Notes under the pieces: generated by a model | Databases searched by the model: none | The model's input: the letters and a program-made list of their open reading frames with translations, nothing else | Told to the model about the DNA's origin: nothing | Position numbers and translations under genes: made by a program | Source: Miltoncostaea sp963823515 | GTDB lineage: Bacteria; Actinomycetota; Thermoleophilia; Miltoncostaeales; Miltoncostaeaceae | Reading direction: 5' to 3' | NCBI GenBank assembly: GCA_963823515.1 | Contig: CAWGMB010000011.1 | Location: 68,564-132,563 of the forward strand | DNA: 64,000 nt | In this document: in pieces, positions 7,701-18,615 of the stretch | How positions within the stretch are numbered: the first letter of the stretch is position 1 | Layout: the number at the start of each line of letters is the position of its first letter

Positions 7701-8740
7701 GCAGGGAGCGGATCCGCCTGATCGCGGTCATCGCGGCGACGGCGCTCGGCGTCATCGCCACGGCGATCACGCTCTTCCAGGACGACGGACCCTCCTCACC
7801 GGCCCCCACGGCACCCGGAACGGTGACCGCGCCGGCCTCCACGGCGACCGCGCCCTCGACGGTGACCGCACCGCCCTCGACGGACGCCCTGCCGCCGGAG
7901 CCGCCGCCGGTGGCCTCCTGGGGCGACTTCCCCGGCGCCCCCGTCGACCTCGCGGCGCCGCCGGGGGGCTCCGAGGAGGTCGTGAGCGAGGAGGGCCGGC
8001 CCGTGCTGGCCGTGCGCCGCGCCGACGGGACGCTGCTCGCGGAGGCCGCCCTCGACGAGTCGGGCACGGTGCTGGACGCCCGCTACTTCGACCGCTCCGG
8101 AGAGCTGACCCTGGTCGTCGCGGGCCTGCGCACGGTGGCCGGGGGCGCCGCCACGGGCGGTGCGCGAGTGCGCTGCGGATCGTCGGCGAGCGCCCGCGGC
8201 GGCTTCCGCTGGACGCGGTTCCCGATCCGCTGGCGCCTCGCACGAGCCCGCACGCCGGCCGGACTGAGCCGCTCGCGCGCGCTGAGAGCCGTACGCGAGG
8301 CCCGCGGCACCTGGAACGCCAACCGCACGCATTGCCGGAGCATCCCCGACCGCTCGAAGGTCCGGTTCGCCTACGTCGGCGCGACCGGGCGGTCGGCGGG
8401 GCGGGACGGAGTGAACGTGGTCGAGTTCGGCGACGTCGCCCGGCTCGGCGGCGCCTGCGCCGGCACCGTGGCCTGCACGCTCACCTGGATCTCCGGCGGC
8501 CGCGCGATCGAGTCGGACACCCTCATCCGCCGCAACCGCCCCAACGGCTACTTCACCGGCTCGGGACGCCGGCGGGGGCTCGACCTGCGCAGCGTGATGG
8601 TCCACGAGAGCGGTCACACGCTCGGCTTCAGCCACGTGTCCAACCGCAGCGTCGTGATGTTCCCGCGCATCTCCGAGAGGACGGTCGGGGGACGCATCCT
8701 GGGCCGCGGCGACGCCCTGGTGAGCAACCGGACCTACTGA
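7697..8740 (+). CDS. Secreted or membrane-anchored metzincin-type metalloprotease
   Basis: The product has 347 residues. The N-terminus (IRLIAVIAATALGVIATAIT) is a single hydrophobic segment preceded by positive residues, so it is exported or anchored. A threonine/proline/alanine-rich linker follows. The C-terminal third holds HESGHTLGFSH at 303-313, the HExxHxxGxxH zinc motif of metzincins, followed by SVVMFPR, where the Met may form the Met-turn. Four cysteines in the exported part could form disulfides. It begins with GTG in a 4-bp overlap with hyi, an odd partner for a sugar-acid enzyme. Substrate unknown; matrixin-like rather than a recognised subfamily. Confidence 0.75.
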   Translation: MSRERIRLIAVIAATALGVIATAITLFQDDGPSSPAPTAPGTVTAPASTATAPSTVTAPPSTDALPPEPPPVASWGDFPGAPVDLAAPPGGSEEVVSEEGRPVLAVRRADGTLLAEAALDESGTVLDARYFDRSGELTLVVAGLRTVAGGAATGGARVRCGSSASARGGFRWTRFPIRWRLARARTPAGLSRSRALRAVREARGTWNANRTHCRSIPDRSKVRFAYVGATGRSAGRDGVNVVEFGDVARLGGACAGTVACTLTWISGGRAIESDTLIRRNRPNGYFTGSGRRRGLDLRSVMVHESGHTLGFSHVSNRSVVMFPRISERTVGGRILGRGDALVSNRTY

Positions 8741-8762
8741 CCGGGGCGGTGGCCCCGGCGCG

Positions 8763-10241
8763 TCACTTCGGCCCGCGCCACTTCCTCTCGAAGGGCAGGC
8801 GCCAGGTCCGGGGCGCGATCAGCTCGTTCATCGGGGTCCGGGGACCCCACGAGCCCGGAGCGTACGGGTAGACCTCGGGGAGATGGGTGAGCAGCTGCTG
8901 CGAGATCTCCCACAGCTTCTCGATGCCCTTGGTGCTCGCGAACAGCGTGTGATCGCCCACCATCGCGTCGTAGATCAGGCGCTCGTAGGCCTCGAGCACG
9001 TCGTCCACGTGCGCCTCGGTCTCGTGCAGCGAGAACTGGAGGCTCTGCTTCACGAGCCGCATGCCCGTCCCGGGGCGCTTGCCGTAGAACGACAGCGACA
9101 TCCGCGTGGCGTCGGCCAGGTCGAAGGTCAGGTGGTCCGGGCCGAATTGACCGACCCCCGAGCCGGTCGGGAACATGCTCCGCGGGGGCTCCTTGAAGGC
9201 GATCGAGATGATGCGGGCCCCCTCGGCCAGGCTCTTGCCGGTGCGCAGGTAGAAAGGGACACCCGACCAGCGCCAGTTGTCGATGTGGCAGCGCAGGGCG
9301 ACGAAGGTCTCGGTCTGGGAGTTGCGGTCAACGCCCTCGTGGGCCAGGTAGCCGTCGTACTGGCCGCGCACGACGTCGCGGGGCTCGATCGGCAGCAGCG
9401 AGCGGAAGACCTTGTCCTTCTCCTCGCCGATGGCCTCGGGCTCGAGCGCCGTCGGGGGCTCCATCGCCGTGAATGCGAGCACCTGGAGCAGGTGGGTCAC
9501 GACCATGTCGCGGAATGCGCCGGTGCCCTCGTAGAACGAGGCCCGCCCCTCCACCGAGAGCGTCTCGGGCACGTCGATCTGGATGTGGTCGATGTGCTGG
9601 CGGTTCCAGATGGGCTCGAAGAGCCCGTTGGCGAAGCGCAGGGCGAGGATGTTCTGTGCCGCCTCCTTGCCCAGGAAGTGGTCGATGCGGAAGACCCGGT
9701 CGTCCGGGAAGACCTCGTTGACCGCCGCGTTCAGGATGCGCGCCGACGCGAGGTCCACGCCGAAGGGCTTCTCCATGATGATCCGCGCCCCGTCGACCAG
9801 CGCGGCGTCGCGCAGCGTCCTCACGACGGTGGTGGCCGCCGACGGCGGGACGCTCAGGTAGTGGAGGAAGCGGACGGGCACCCCCATGCCCTCGACGACG
9901 TCGCGGGCGAGCTGCGAGAGGCCGAGCGCTCCGTGGCGCGCGTTGATGTAGACCAGCCGTGCTGCGAAGCGGTCCCACTCCTCCTGCGGCACCGGCTCGC
10001 GCCCGAACTCGTCCCACGACGCGCGGGCGAAGGCGCGGAAGCCGTCGTCGTCGAGATCGTCGAAGCTCGTTCCGATGACGCGCATGTCCGGCATCAGGCC
10101 GGCGCGCGTGAGGTGCATCAGGCCGGGCAGGAGCTTGCGGCGCGCCAGGTCGCCGGTCGCGCCGAAGAGCACGATGACGTGCGGCTCGAGCGCCGGGACG
10201 GCGCTCGTGGCGACGTCCATGGGTTCGTTCGTGTGCAACAT
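8763..10241 (-). CDS. zwf: Glucose-6-phosphate 1-dehydrogenase
   Basis: First enzyme of the oxidative pentose phosphate pathway, oxidising glucose 6-phosphate to 6-phosphogluconolactone. The 492-residue product matches family length. It shows the NADP loop GATGDLARRKL (27-37), the substrate motif RIDHFLGKE (185-193) and a His in DMVVTHLLQ (H249) that fits the catalytic His. The frame remains open far upstream, but ATG 10241 starts just before the Rossmann fold with GGTGG upstream; an in-frame ATG lies at 10220. It is divergent from the FIST gene. No pgl or gnd is adjacent. Confidence 0.93.
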   Translation of the reverse strand: MLHTNEPMDVATSAVPALEPHVIVLFGATGDLARRKLLPGLMHLTRAGLMPDMRVIGTSFDDLDDDGFRAFARASWDEFGREPVPQEEWDRFAARLVYINARHGALGLSQLARDVVEGMGVPVRFLHYLSVPPSAATTVVRTLRDAALVDGARIIMEKPFGVDLASARILNAAVNEVFPDDRVFRIDHFLGKEAAQNILALRFANGLFEPIWNRQHIDHIQIDVPETLSVEGRASFYEGTGAFRDMVVTHLLQVLAFTAMEPPTALEPEAIGEEKDKVFRSLLPIEPRDVVRGQYDGYLAHEGVDRNSQTETFVALRCHIDNWRWSGVPFYLRTGKSLAEGARIISIAFKEPPRSMFPTGSGVGQFGPDHLTFDLADATRMSLSFYGKRPGTGMRLVKQSLQFSLHETEAHVDDVLEAYERLIYDAMVGDHTLFASTKGIEKLWEISQQLLTHLPEVYPYAPGSWGPRTPMNELIAPRTWRLPFERKWRGPK

Positions 10242-10296
10242 CGTGCCACCGTCTTCGATGCCCGTGGGCACGGTCTTTAGCCTCAGGGCGAGATCA

Positions 10297-10324
10297 TCAA
10301 GAGCATCCGTGCCGACGCCGATGA
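10297..10324 (+). promoter_or_regulatory. Sigma-28-like promoter before FIST operon
   Basis: TCAAGAGC, 12 bases, then GCCGATGA, ending 37 bp before the GTG start of the FIST gene. The same TCAAGAGC octamer begins the cheY element at 4924. The spacer is one base longer than the consensus 11, so this is weaker than the cheA and cheY elements. Confidence 0.45.
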
Positions 10325-10361
10325 TCGAAGGACCTGGCCCGCGATCCCGGAAGAAGACAAC

Positions 10362-11504
10362 GTGCAGCTCACGACCCTCTCGTACTCGGCGATGACCGGG
10401 TGGTCCGAGGACCTTCCGGCGATCGACTCGGAGCGGACGTTGGTGGTCGCGTTCGGCTCGCCCGAGTTCGGCGCCGACACGCGCCCCTTCGACGACTTGC
10501 GCCGAGCCTTCCCCACCTCGCGGATCGTGGGCTGCTCGACGGCCGGCGAGATCATCGGGACCGATCTGCGCGACGGCAGCGTGGTCGTCGCGGCCGCCCG
10601 ATTCGACTCGAGCACGCTGCGGACCGCCTCGGCCGCGGTCGGCTCCGCAGAGGGCTCCTTCGCAGCGGGCCAGGACATCGCCCACCAGCTGGCCGATCCG
10701 GCGCTGCGCGGAGTGCTCATCCTCTCCGACGGCCTCACCGTCAACGGCAGTGAGCTCGTGCGCGGCCTCAACGCCGTGCTGCCCCCGGCGGTCGTGATCA
10801 CCGGCGGACTCGCCGCCGACGGCGACCGCTTCGGGTCCACATGGGTCCTGGACGGCGGCGCCCCGGCCACCGGCGTCGTCCGCGGAGTCGGCTTCTACGG
10901 CCGCGACCTGCGGATCGGCCACGGCTCGATGGGCGGCTGGGACATCTTCGGTCCCGAGCGCACCATCACCCGCTCCCGCGCGAACGTGCTCTACGAGCTC
11001 GACGGGCGTCCCGCCCTCGATCTCTACAAGACCTACCTGGGCGACCTCTCGAGCGGGCTGCCGGCCACGGGGCTCCTCTTCCCCCTGGCGATCCGCGCGA
11101 CCGACGGCGATGAGCGGAGCCTCGTGCGCACGATCCTGGCGGTCGACGAGGCCGAGCAGTCCATGACCTTCGCGGGCGACATGCCCGAGGGCTGGCGGGC
11201 CCAGCTGATGCGCGCCAACGTCGATCGCCTGATCGGCGGCGCCGCGGACGCCGCGTCGCTCACGCGCGAGTCCGACGGGGGTGACGGCCCCACGCTGGCG
11301 CTCGGCATCAGCTGCGTCGGGCGGCGCCTGGTGCTCGGCGAGCGCACCCAGGAGGAGATCGAGGCGACCCTCGAGGTCCTGCCGGCGGGCGTGCAGCAGA
11401 TCGGCTTCTACTCCTACGGGGAGATCTCCCCTCACGCGTCCGGCCTCTGCGAGCTGCACAACCAGACGATGACGCTGACGACCATCCGCGAGGCCGCGGC
11501 ATGA
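10362..11504 (+). CDS. FIST domain sensory protein
   Basis: A 380-residue cytoplasmic protein with an N-terminal FIST_N region (about 25-225, with IVGCSTAGEI and VVITGGLAADGDRF) and a C-terminal FIST_C region (about 225-375, with YKTYLG, FYSYGEISP and LHNQTMT). FIST domains are thought to bind small ligands such as amino acids in signal transduction. GTG 10362 has purines (aagaaga) upstream. ATGA overlap couples it to a GGDEF/HD-GYP protein, so it probably feeds a signal into cyclic-di-GMP turnover. A sigma-28-like element upstream ties it to motility. Confidence 0.88.
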   Translation: MQLTTLSYSAMTGWSEDLPAIDSERTLVVAFGSPEFGADTRPFDDLRRAFPTSRIVGCSTAGEIIGTDLRDGSVVVAAARFDSSTLRTASAAVGSAEGSFAAGQDIAHQLADPALRGVLILSDGLTVNGSELVRGLNAVLPPAVVITGGLAADGDRFGSTWVLDGGAPATGVVRGVGFYGRDLRIGHGSMGGWDIFGPERTITRSRANVLYELDGRPALDLYKTYLGDLSSGLPATGLLFPLAIRATDGDERSLVRTILAVDEAEQSMTFAGDMPEGWRAQLMRANVDRLIGGAADAASLTRESDGGDGPTLALGISCVGRRLVLGERTQEEIEATLEVLPAGVQQIGFYSYGEISPHASGLCELHNQTMTLTTIREAAA

Positions 11505-13369
11505 GCCATCCCCTCCTCGACCGCCAGCTCCGGCGCCTCCATCTGGAGGACGGGCTCCCGCCGGGTGCGGAGCAGTGGTCGATCCTGCTCGAGCGGATCG
11601 CGGCGACGTACCAGACCGCCGACACCGAGCGCTACCTGCTCGAGCGCTCGTTCACGGTCTCCTCGGAGGAGATGCAGGAGCTCTATCGCACGCTCCGCCG
11701 GCGCGAGGCCGAGCAGGCCGCGCTGCGACGCGTCGCGATCGCGGTCGCGTCCGACGAGGACGCGGCGGTCGTCTTCGATCTGGTCGCCAAGGAGGCCGCG
11801 CAGCTCCTCGGCGCCGACGGCGGGCGCGTGGTGCGCTTCGTCGACGGAGAGGGCGTCGTGGCCGGCGCGTGGGGCGCCGACGATGCGCTGAGCGAGCGCT
11901 CGCGCGCCACGCGCATACCCCTCGACGGCCTGTCGGCCGCGGCCCAGGTCCACCAGACCGGCCTGCCGGTCCGCATCGACGAGTGCCCGATCCCGGACGG
12001 GCCCGACGGCCCCTCCCCCGTCGCCTTTCGCACCGGGGTGGCCGCGCCGGTGCACCTCAAGGGCCGGCTCTGGGGCGCCGTGGCCTCGATGAGCACCGGC
12101 GACGGAGGGCTTCCGCCCGGGGCCGAGGAGACGCTGGCCGAGTTCGCGCGCACGGTGGCGCTCGCGATCGCCAACTCGGAGGCGCGCTCGCAGCTTGAGC
12201 TACGGGCCGTGAGCGACCCACTCACCGGACTGGCCAACCACCGCGAGTTCCACGAGCGCCTCACCCGCGAGGTGGCCCGCGCCGAGCGCGAGGGCTCGCC
12301 GGTCTCGCTCGTGCTGATCGACCTCGACCACTTCAAGCAGGTCAACGACATCCACGGCCACCAGACCGGCGACCTCGTGCTGCGCGAGACGGCCGAGCGC
12401 CTGCGCTCCGTGGCGCGCGAGGACGAGATCATCGGACGGGTCGGGGGCGAGGAGTTCGCCTGGATCCTCCCCTCGGCCACGGCGGTCGAGGCCCACGCGG
12501 CGGCAGAGCGCGTGCGCGAGGCGATCCGCGACGCGCCGTTCAACGCGATCGGCAGCCTCACCGCATCGTGCGGGGTGTGCGCCCTGTCCGAGGCCGGCAG
12601 CCCGTCCGAGCTCTTCCGCCTGGCCGACAGCGCGCTCTACGCCGCCAAGAGCCACGGCCGCGACCTCACGATCACCTACTCGCCGGGAGCCTCGTCCGAC
12701 CCCACCCCCCGCGAGCGGGCCGAGCGCCTCGAGCACGCGACCGCGCTCAACGCGCTGCGGGCGCTCGCGCGCGCCATCGATGCGAAGGACGCCTACACCC
12801 AGCAGCACTCCGAACGAGTCGCCGACCTCGCCGTCCGCCTCGCCACCGCGCTGGGGTGGTCGGTCCTTGACGCGGCGCGCCTGCGGGAGGCGGGGCTCGT
12901 CCACGATGTCGGCAAGATCGGCGTCTCGGACTCGATCCTCCTGAAGCCCGGACGCCTCACGGGTGAGGAGTACCGCCAGATCAAGACGCACGCCGCACTG
13001 GGGGCGAAGATCGTTCAGGAGGTGCTCACCGAGGACCAAGTGGCCTGGGTCGCCCACCATCACGAGCGCTGGGGCGGCGGGGGGTACCCCGACGGCCTCA
13101 TGGGCGACGAGATCCCCGAGGGGGCGCGCCTGCTCGCCCTGGCCGACACCTGGGACGCGATCACGGTGGCCCGTCTCTACGGCTCGCCGATGAGCGTCCA
13201 GGAGGCGCTCGAGGAGTGCCGCAGGAACTCCGGGAGCCAGTTCTGGCCGGAGGCCGTGCGCGGCCTGGAGGTGCTCGTCGCCGCCGGGGCTGTCGGAGCG
13301 CCCCGCGGGGATCCTCCTCCCTCCCGCCCCGGCGCGAGGGAGGAGGACCGGGCTCAGGTCAGTCGGTGA
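11501..13369 (+). CDS. GAF-GGDEF-HD-GYP cyclic-di-GMP signalling protein
   Basis: A 622-residue protein combining synthesis and breakdown domains for cyclic di-GMP. After an N-terminal helical part (1-75) a GAF-like domain spans about 75-235. The GGDEF domain has DPLTGLANHREF, DLDHFKQVND and active-site GGEEF at 315-319. The inhibitory RxxD site is degenerate, with Arg present but Glu in place of Asp. The HD-GYP domain has H468-D469 in LVHDVGKIG and GYPDG at 528-532. All signature residues look active in both domains. ATG overlaps the FIST stop by 4 bp. The C-terminal tail is proline/arginine-rich. Confidence 0.92.
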   Translation: MSHPLLDRQLRRLHLEDGLPPGAEQWSILLERIAATYQTADTERYLLERSFTVSSEEMQELYRTLRRREAEQAALRRVAIAVASDEDAAVVFDLVAKEAAQLLGADGGRVVRFVDGEGVVAGAWGADDALSERSRATRIPLDGLSAAAQVHQTGLPVRIDECPIPDGPDGPSPVAFRTGVAAPVHLKGRLWGAVASMSTGDGGLPPGAEETLAEFARTVALAIANSEARSQLELRAVSDPLTGLANHREFHERLTREVARAEREGSPVSLVLIDLDHFKQVNDIHGHQTGDLVLRETAERLRSVAREDEIIGRVGGEEFAWILPSATAVEAHAAAERVREAIRDAPFNAIGSLTASCGVCALSEAGSPSELFRLADSALYAAKSHGRDLTITYSPGASSDPTPRERAERLEHATALNALRALARAIDAKDAYTQQHSERVADLAVRLATALGWSVLDAARLREAGLVHDVGKIGVSDSILLKPGRLTGEEYRQIKTHAALGAKIVQEVLTEDQVAWVAHHHERWGGGGYPDGLMGDEIPEGARLLALADTWDAITVARLYGSPMSVQEALEECRRNSGSQFWPEAVRGLEVLVAAGAVGAPRGDPPPSRPGAREEDRAQVSR

Positions 13370-13635
13370 CCGCGCGAGCGTGAACCGGTGAACAGGCGGT
13401 GGACCCGCAGCAGGAGCACGGCGCCGGCGATCGCGGTCATCCAGGTCGGGACGTCGAAGAACTGGTCGAGTGGCTGGGCTCCGAAGATGGCCGCGGCCAG
13501 GAAGCCGTCCACGAGGGTGCCCGCGATGCCGGTCAGGGTCGTGACGACGATGCCGCCGGGGTCCGCTCCGGGGAGGATCTGCTCGGCGATGATGCCCGCG
13601 AGCAGTCCGAGGATGATGAACGCGACGATTCCCAC
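13354..13635 (-). CDS. GlsB/YeaQ/YmgE family small membrane protein
   Basis: A 93-residue protein made of three hydrophobic segments with glycine-rich turns (AFIILGLLAGIIAEQILPG, GGIVVTTLTGIAGTLVDGFL, WMTAIAGAVLLL), matching the transglycosylase-associated/stress-linked YeaQ family of unknown function. GTG 13635 is chosen because GGAGG sits 7 bases upstream; longer frames in the track are out of family. Its 3' end overlaps the convergent GGDEF/HD-GYP gene by 16 bp. Confidence 0.8.
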   Translation of the reverse strand: MGIVAFIILGLLAGIIAEQILPGADPGGIVVTTLTGIAGTLVDGFLAAAIFGAQPLDQFFDVPTWMTAIAGAVLLLRVHRLFTGSRSRGHRLT

Positions 13636-13715
13636 TGGCGCCTCCGGTCCGGGGTGTCGAATGAGACCCCAGGTGCCCGCCCGGACCCCGGGCCGAAACC
13701 TCGGCGCGACCGGCC

Positions 13716-14570
13716 TCAGCCCGCCAGGCCCTCCCAGATGCGGCGCACCGAGGCCGATCGGTTGAGCGTGTAGAGGTGGATCCCCGGCGCGCCCGCGTCG
13801 GTGAGATCGGCGCAGAGCCGGGCCGCGGTCTCGACGCCGAGCTCGGCGACGGCGGCCGGGTCGTCCGCGACCAGGTCGAGGCGCAGCGAGAGGTCCGACG
13901 GGATGTGGGTGCGGTTCATCGCGGCCATCCGGCGCAGGCCGGGGACGCTCACGAACGGCATGACGCCCGCGATCACCGGCTGGTCGCATCCGAGGTCGGC
14001 CAGCTCCTGGACCAGGCGGCGGTAGTGCTCGACGTCGAAGAAGAACTGCGTCACGGCGAAGTCGGCCAGGCGCAGCTTGGCGGAGAGGTTGCGCCGGTCG
14101 CTCGCGCGGTCGCCCGAGCGCGGATGCAGCTCGGGGTGCGCGGCGACCCCGATGCAGAAGTCGCCCGGGTGCTCGCGGATCATCTCGACCAGCTCGATCG
14201 CGTGGGCGAACTCGCCCCCGGGCGGGCTGCCGTCGGCGGGCGGATCGCCGCCCAGGGCGAGGATGTTGCCCACGCCGCGCAGGGCGTACTCGTCGAGGAG
14301 CGCGGTGATCTCCGCGCGGGTGTGGCCCACGCAGGTCAGGTGGGCCATCGTCGGGAACGGGTGCTCGGCGTTCATGTCCACCACGAGGTCGCGCGTGCTC
14401 TCCTGGGTGGTCCCGAGCGCGCCGTAGGTCACCGAGGCGAACGAGGGGCCCAGGCCCACCAGCTCGCCGAGCGCCGCGCCGAACTGGCGCTGGGCGTCCT
14501 CGGTGCGCGGCGGGAAGAACTCGAGCGAGCGGGTGCGGCCGGTCGCGATCAGGTCGGCGATCGCGGTCAT
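13716..14570 (-). CDS. metF: 5,10-methylenetetrahydrofolate reductase
   Basis: Makes 5-methyl-THF for methionine synthesis. The 284-residue flavoprotein shows LEFFPPR near the N-terminus with the catalytic Glu, VTYGALG, HLTCVGHTR, NILALGGDPP and FAVTQFFFD, all family landmarks, and ends with IHLYTLNRS. I use ATG 14570 rather than the upstream frame start at 14609 because the protein then begins at the typical short helix before LEFFPP. It is divergent from a universal stress protein across 83 bp. No methionine synthase is adjacent. Confidence 0.92.
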   Translation of the reverse strand: MTAIADLIATGRTRSLEFFPPRTEDAQRQFGAALGELVGLGPSFASVTYGALGTTQESTRDLVVDMNAEHPFPTMAHLTCVGHTRAEITALLDEYALRGVGNILALGGDPPADGSPPGGEFAHAIELVEMIREHPGDFCIGVAAHPELHPRSGDRASDRRNLSAKLRLADFAVTQFFFDVEHYRRLVQELADLGCDQPVIAGVMPFVSVPGLRRMAAMNRTHIPSDLSLRLDLVADDPAAVAELGVETAARLCADLTDAGAPGIHLYTLNRSASVRRIWEGLAG

Positions 14571-14653
14571 GCGGGCCCTGCTCCGGAAGGTGACGTGCGC
14601 ATCTCCCACAGGTCTACAGTCTCGGGAGCCGTCGCGCCGGACGAGGGAGCGGG

Positions 14654-15082
14654 ATGGACGCCCCGTATCGCCACATCACCTGCTGCATCGACGCCTCCGA
14701 GGCATCCATGCGGGCCCTCGCCGAGGGCCGCCGCCTGCGGGCACTCGCCCAGACCCGTTTCTCCCTGGTGCACGTGGTGCAGTACCCGGTCCCCTACTCG
14801 GTCGGCCTCGGCCCGCAGCCCAGCCCGGCCGAGCTGATCCCGGGCGCCCAGGCGTGGCTCGACGGCCTCGGCGCGGACGTGCCCGAGGCCGAGACCGTCC
14901 TCCTGCAGGGCTACCCGCCCGCCGAGGCGTGCGACTGGGCGACCCGCAACGCGGTCGACCTGCTCATCTGCGCGGCCCATCGCAACCTGCCCCAGCGCCT
15001 CGCGCTCGGCAGCTTCGCGCACTACCTCGTCAACCACGCGCCCTGCCCGGTGCTCGTGCTGCGCCCGTCGGTGCCGGCGTAG
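14654..15082 (+). CDS. Universal stress protein (UspA fold)
   Basis: A 142-residue single Usp domain. It opens with YRHITCCIDASEASMRALAEG, containing the nucleotide-site Asp, and ends with LALGSFAHYLVNHAPCPVLVLRP, the conserved C-terminal strand. The ATP-binding glycine motif (G-2x-G-9x-G-S) is partly degraded: the final GS is present but the first glycines are replaced (AHRNLPQR). GGGAGCGGG precedes the ATG. The role is inferred only as stress-related nucleotide sensing. Confidence 0.8.
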   Translation: MDAPYRHITCCIDASEASMRALAEGRRLRALAQTRFSLVHVVQYPVPYSVGLGPQPSPAELIPGAQAWLDGLGADVPEAETVLLQGYPPAEACDWATRNAVDLLICAAHRNLPQRLALGSFAHYLVNHAPCPVLVLRPSVPA

Positions 15083-15087
15083 GACTC

Positions 15088-15984
15088 TCAGAGGGGATCC
15101 GCCGAGAAGGTGTCGCAGCTCGCGACGTCGCCGCCCTCGAAGCCCCTGAGGAACCAGCGGGTGCGCTGCTCGGAGGAGCCGTGGGTGAAGCTCTCGCGGT
15201 CGACCCGCCGGCCGGCCCGGGACTGGATCCGGTCGTCGCCGATTGCGGCGGCGGCGGTGAGGCCCTCCTCGAGGTCGCCGTCCTCCAGGATCTGCCGCTG
15301 GTAGGCGGTGTGGGCCCAGACGCCGGCGAAGCAGTCCGCCTGGAGCTCGAGGCGCACCGACAGTTCGTTGGCCTGGCCCGGGTTGCGCTGCTGCTCCCGG
15401 TTCACCTCGGGGAGGATGCCGAGCACGTTCTGGACGTGGTGGCCGACCTCGTGGGCGATGACGTAGGCCTGGGCGAAGTCGCCGGGCGCGCCGAAGCGGT
15501 CGCGGAGCTCGCGGAAGAAGCCGAGGTCGAGGTACACGCGCCGGTCGTTGGGGCAGTAGAACGGCCCCGTGGCCGACGAGGCGGCGCCGCAGCCGGTGCG
15601 CACGCCGCCGTTGAAGAGAACCAGCGTCGTGCGCTCGTACCGCCGGCCGGCTCCGCTGAAGATCCCCACCCAGGCGTCCTGGACGTCTCCGATAACGAAC
15701 TTCATGAACGCCTTGAGGTCGGCGTCGGGATCGGGGCTGCTGGCGTCGATCCCCGGGGCGGCGGCCTCGGGCGACGCCGGGAAGTTGTCGAGGCCCGCAT
15801 CCGGCGCGAAGCCCGACGCGCCACCGCCACCGAGGAGGGTGATGAGCAGGGCGATGATCACGCCCACCACGCCGATGCCACCGACGCCGCCCTTGAACCC
15901 GCCGGGCATGCCGCCGGATCGCCCCCTCGAGCTCCGCATGTCCTGCATGTCGCCGCTCTCGCCCGCCGACCTGCGCCACCTCAC
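15088..15984 (-). CDS. YpfJ-type neutral zinc metallopeptidase
   Basis: A 298-residue membrane-anchored protein. The N-terminus VRWRRSAGESGDM fits the family, a glycine-rich stretch and one transmembrane helix (VVGVIIALLITLLG) follow, and the C-terminal domain has the zinc motif HEVGHHVQ, LELQADCFAGVWAH and FTHGSSEQRTRWF. GTG 15984 is chosen over the 16326 frame start because GGAGG lies 9 bases upstream and the RWRR start matches relatives. Substrates of this family are not established. Confidence 0.88.
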   Translation of the reverse strand: MRWRRSAGESGDMQDMRSSRGRSGGMPGGFKGGVGGIGVVGVIIALLITLLGGGGASGFAPDAGLDNFPASPEAAAPGIDASSPDPDADLKAFMKFVIGDVQDAWVGIFSGAGRRYERTTLVLFNGGVRTGCGAASSATGPFYCPNDRRVYLDLGFFRELRDRFGAPGDFAQAYVIAHEVGHHVQNVLGILPEVNREQQRNPGQANELSVRLELQADCFAGVWAHTAYQRQILEDGDLEEGLTAAAAIGDDRIQSRAGRRVDRESFTHGSSEQRTRWFLRGFEGGDVASCDTFSADPL

Positions 15985-16072
15985 GGCGGTTCCCCCTCCG
16001 TCGCCCGCGGCAGCATATGACAGCCACCGAGACCGGGCGGCGGCGTCCGCCGATCCTCCTAGGCTGCCGGAC

Positions 16073-17688
<1,616 letters not shown>

Positions 17689-17692
<4 letters not shown>

Positions 17693-18612
17693 GCACCTTC
17701 CTGGCGCCTCCGCTGTGGAGCGCCGAGTCGCTCGAGAGCGACGTGGCGGCGGCGGTCGAGAGCTTCCGGCGCGAGCGCGAGCGCGAGCCGCTCGGCCAGT
17801 ACCCGGCGCACGTGGACGAGTGCCTCGGCACGATGGAGGAGCTGATCGAGCTGACGGTCGACCTCTCCCAGCTGCGCGAGCGGGCCGTCGAGGTCGTAAC
17901 CGCGCCGCATCTGCTGGAGGCGCTGCGCTTCGTCGCCGGGCCCTTCATCTCGGTCGACGACCTGCGGGTGATCGCGCGCACGACGTTGGCCCCCACGCGC
18001 CTGCGGGCCGACCCCGAGGCCGCCGCGAGGATCGTCGACAGCGTGCTCACCGGCATCGACCGGCGCCGCTTCGCCTGGGTGCTCGAAGCGCGCGAGCCGG
18101 CCGAGGCCGAACGGCAGGCGGCGGTGCTGGCCTCCGCCACGCTGATGGCCACCGAGCGCGTGCGCACCATGCGGCGCAACGAGGCCAAGACCACCCAGGA
18201 GGGCGCGGTCGCCGACGCGCTCCTCGGCGCGGGGTTCACGCGGGTCGACCGCCCGAGGGCCATCCGCACGCTCGAAGACGCCCCGGCCCCGGGCGAGTTC
18301 TGCGACGAGGTGGACTTCGGCGGGCGCAAGGCCGACCTCGTCGTCGGCCTCTGGGACCGGCGTCGGATGCCCCTCGAGTGCAAGGTCTCCAACTCCATGA
18401 CCAACTCCTTCAAGCGCGTCAACAACGACGCGGCCGTGAAGGCGGTCGGGTGGCTGCGCGCCTTCGGCGAGGACCAGGTGGTCCCCGCCGCGGTGCTGTC
18501 GGGGGTGTTCAAGGCCGCGAGCCTGGAGAGCGCGCAGGCCCGCGGTCTGACGGTCTTCTGGGCCCACCGGCTCGACGACCTCGTCGAGTGGATCGGGCGG
18601 ACCCGGGCCTAG
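17689..18612 (+). CDS. XamI-like type II restriction endonuclease
   Basis: A 307-residue protein resembling the XamI restriction endonuclease family; XamI is known to cleave GTCGAC. A PD-(D/E)xK nuclease signature is visible as D in RKADLVVGLWD followed by ECK in MPLECKVSN. The following NSFKRVNNDAAVKAVGWL and VPAAVLSGVFK segments are family-typical by recollection. It starts with GTG overlapping the methylase stop (GTGA), so protection is translated first. The ordering methylase-nuclease without a controller protein suggests control by translational order. Confidence 0.8.
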
Positions 18613-18615
18613 CCC

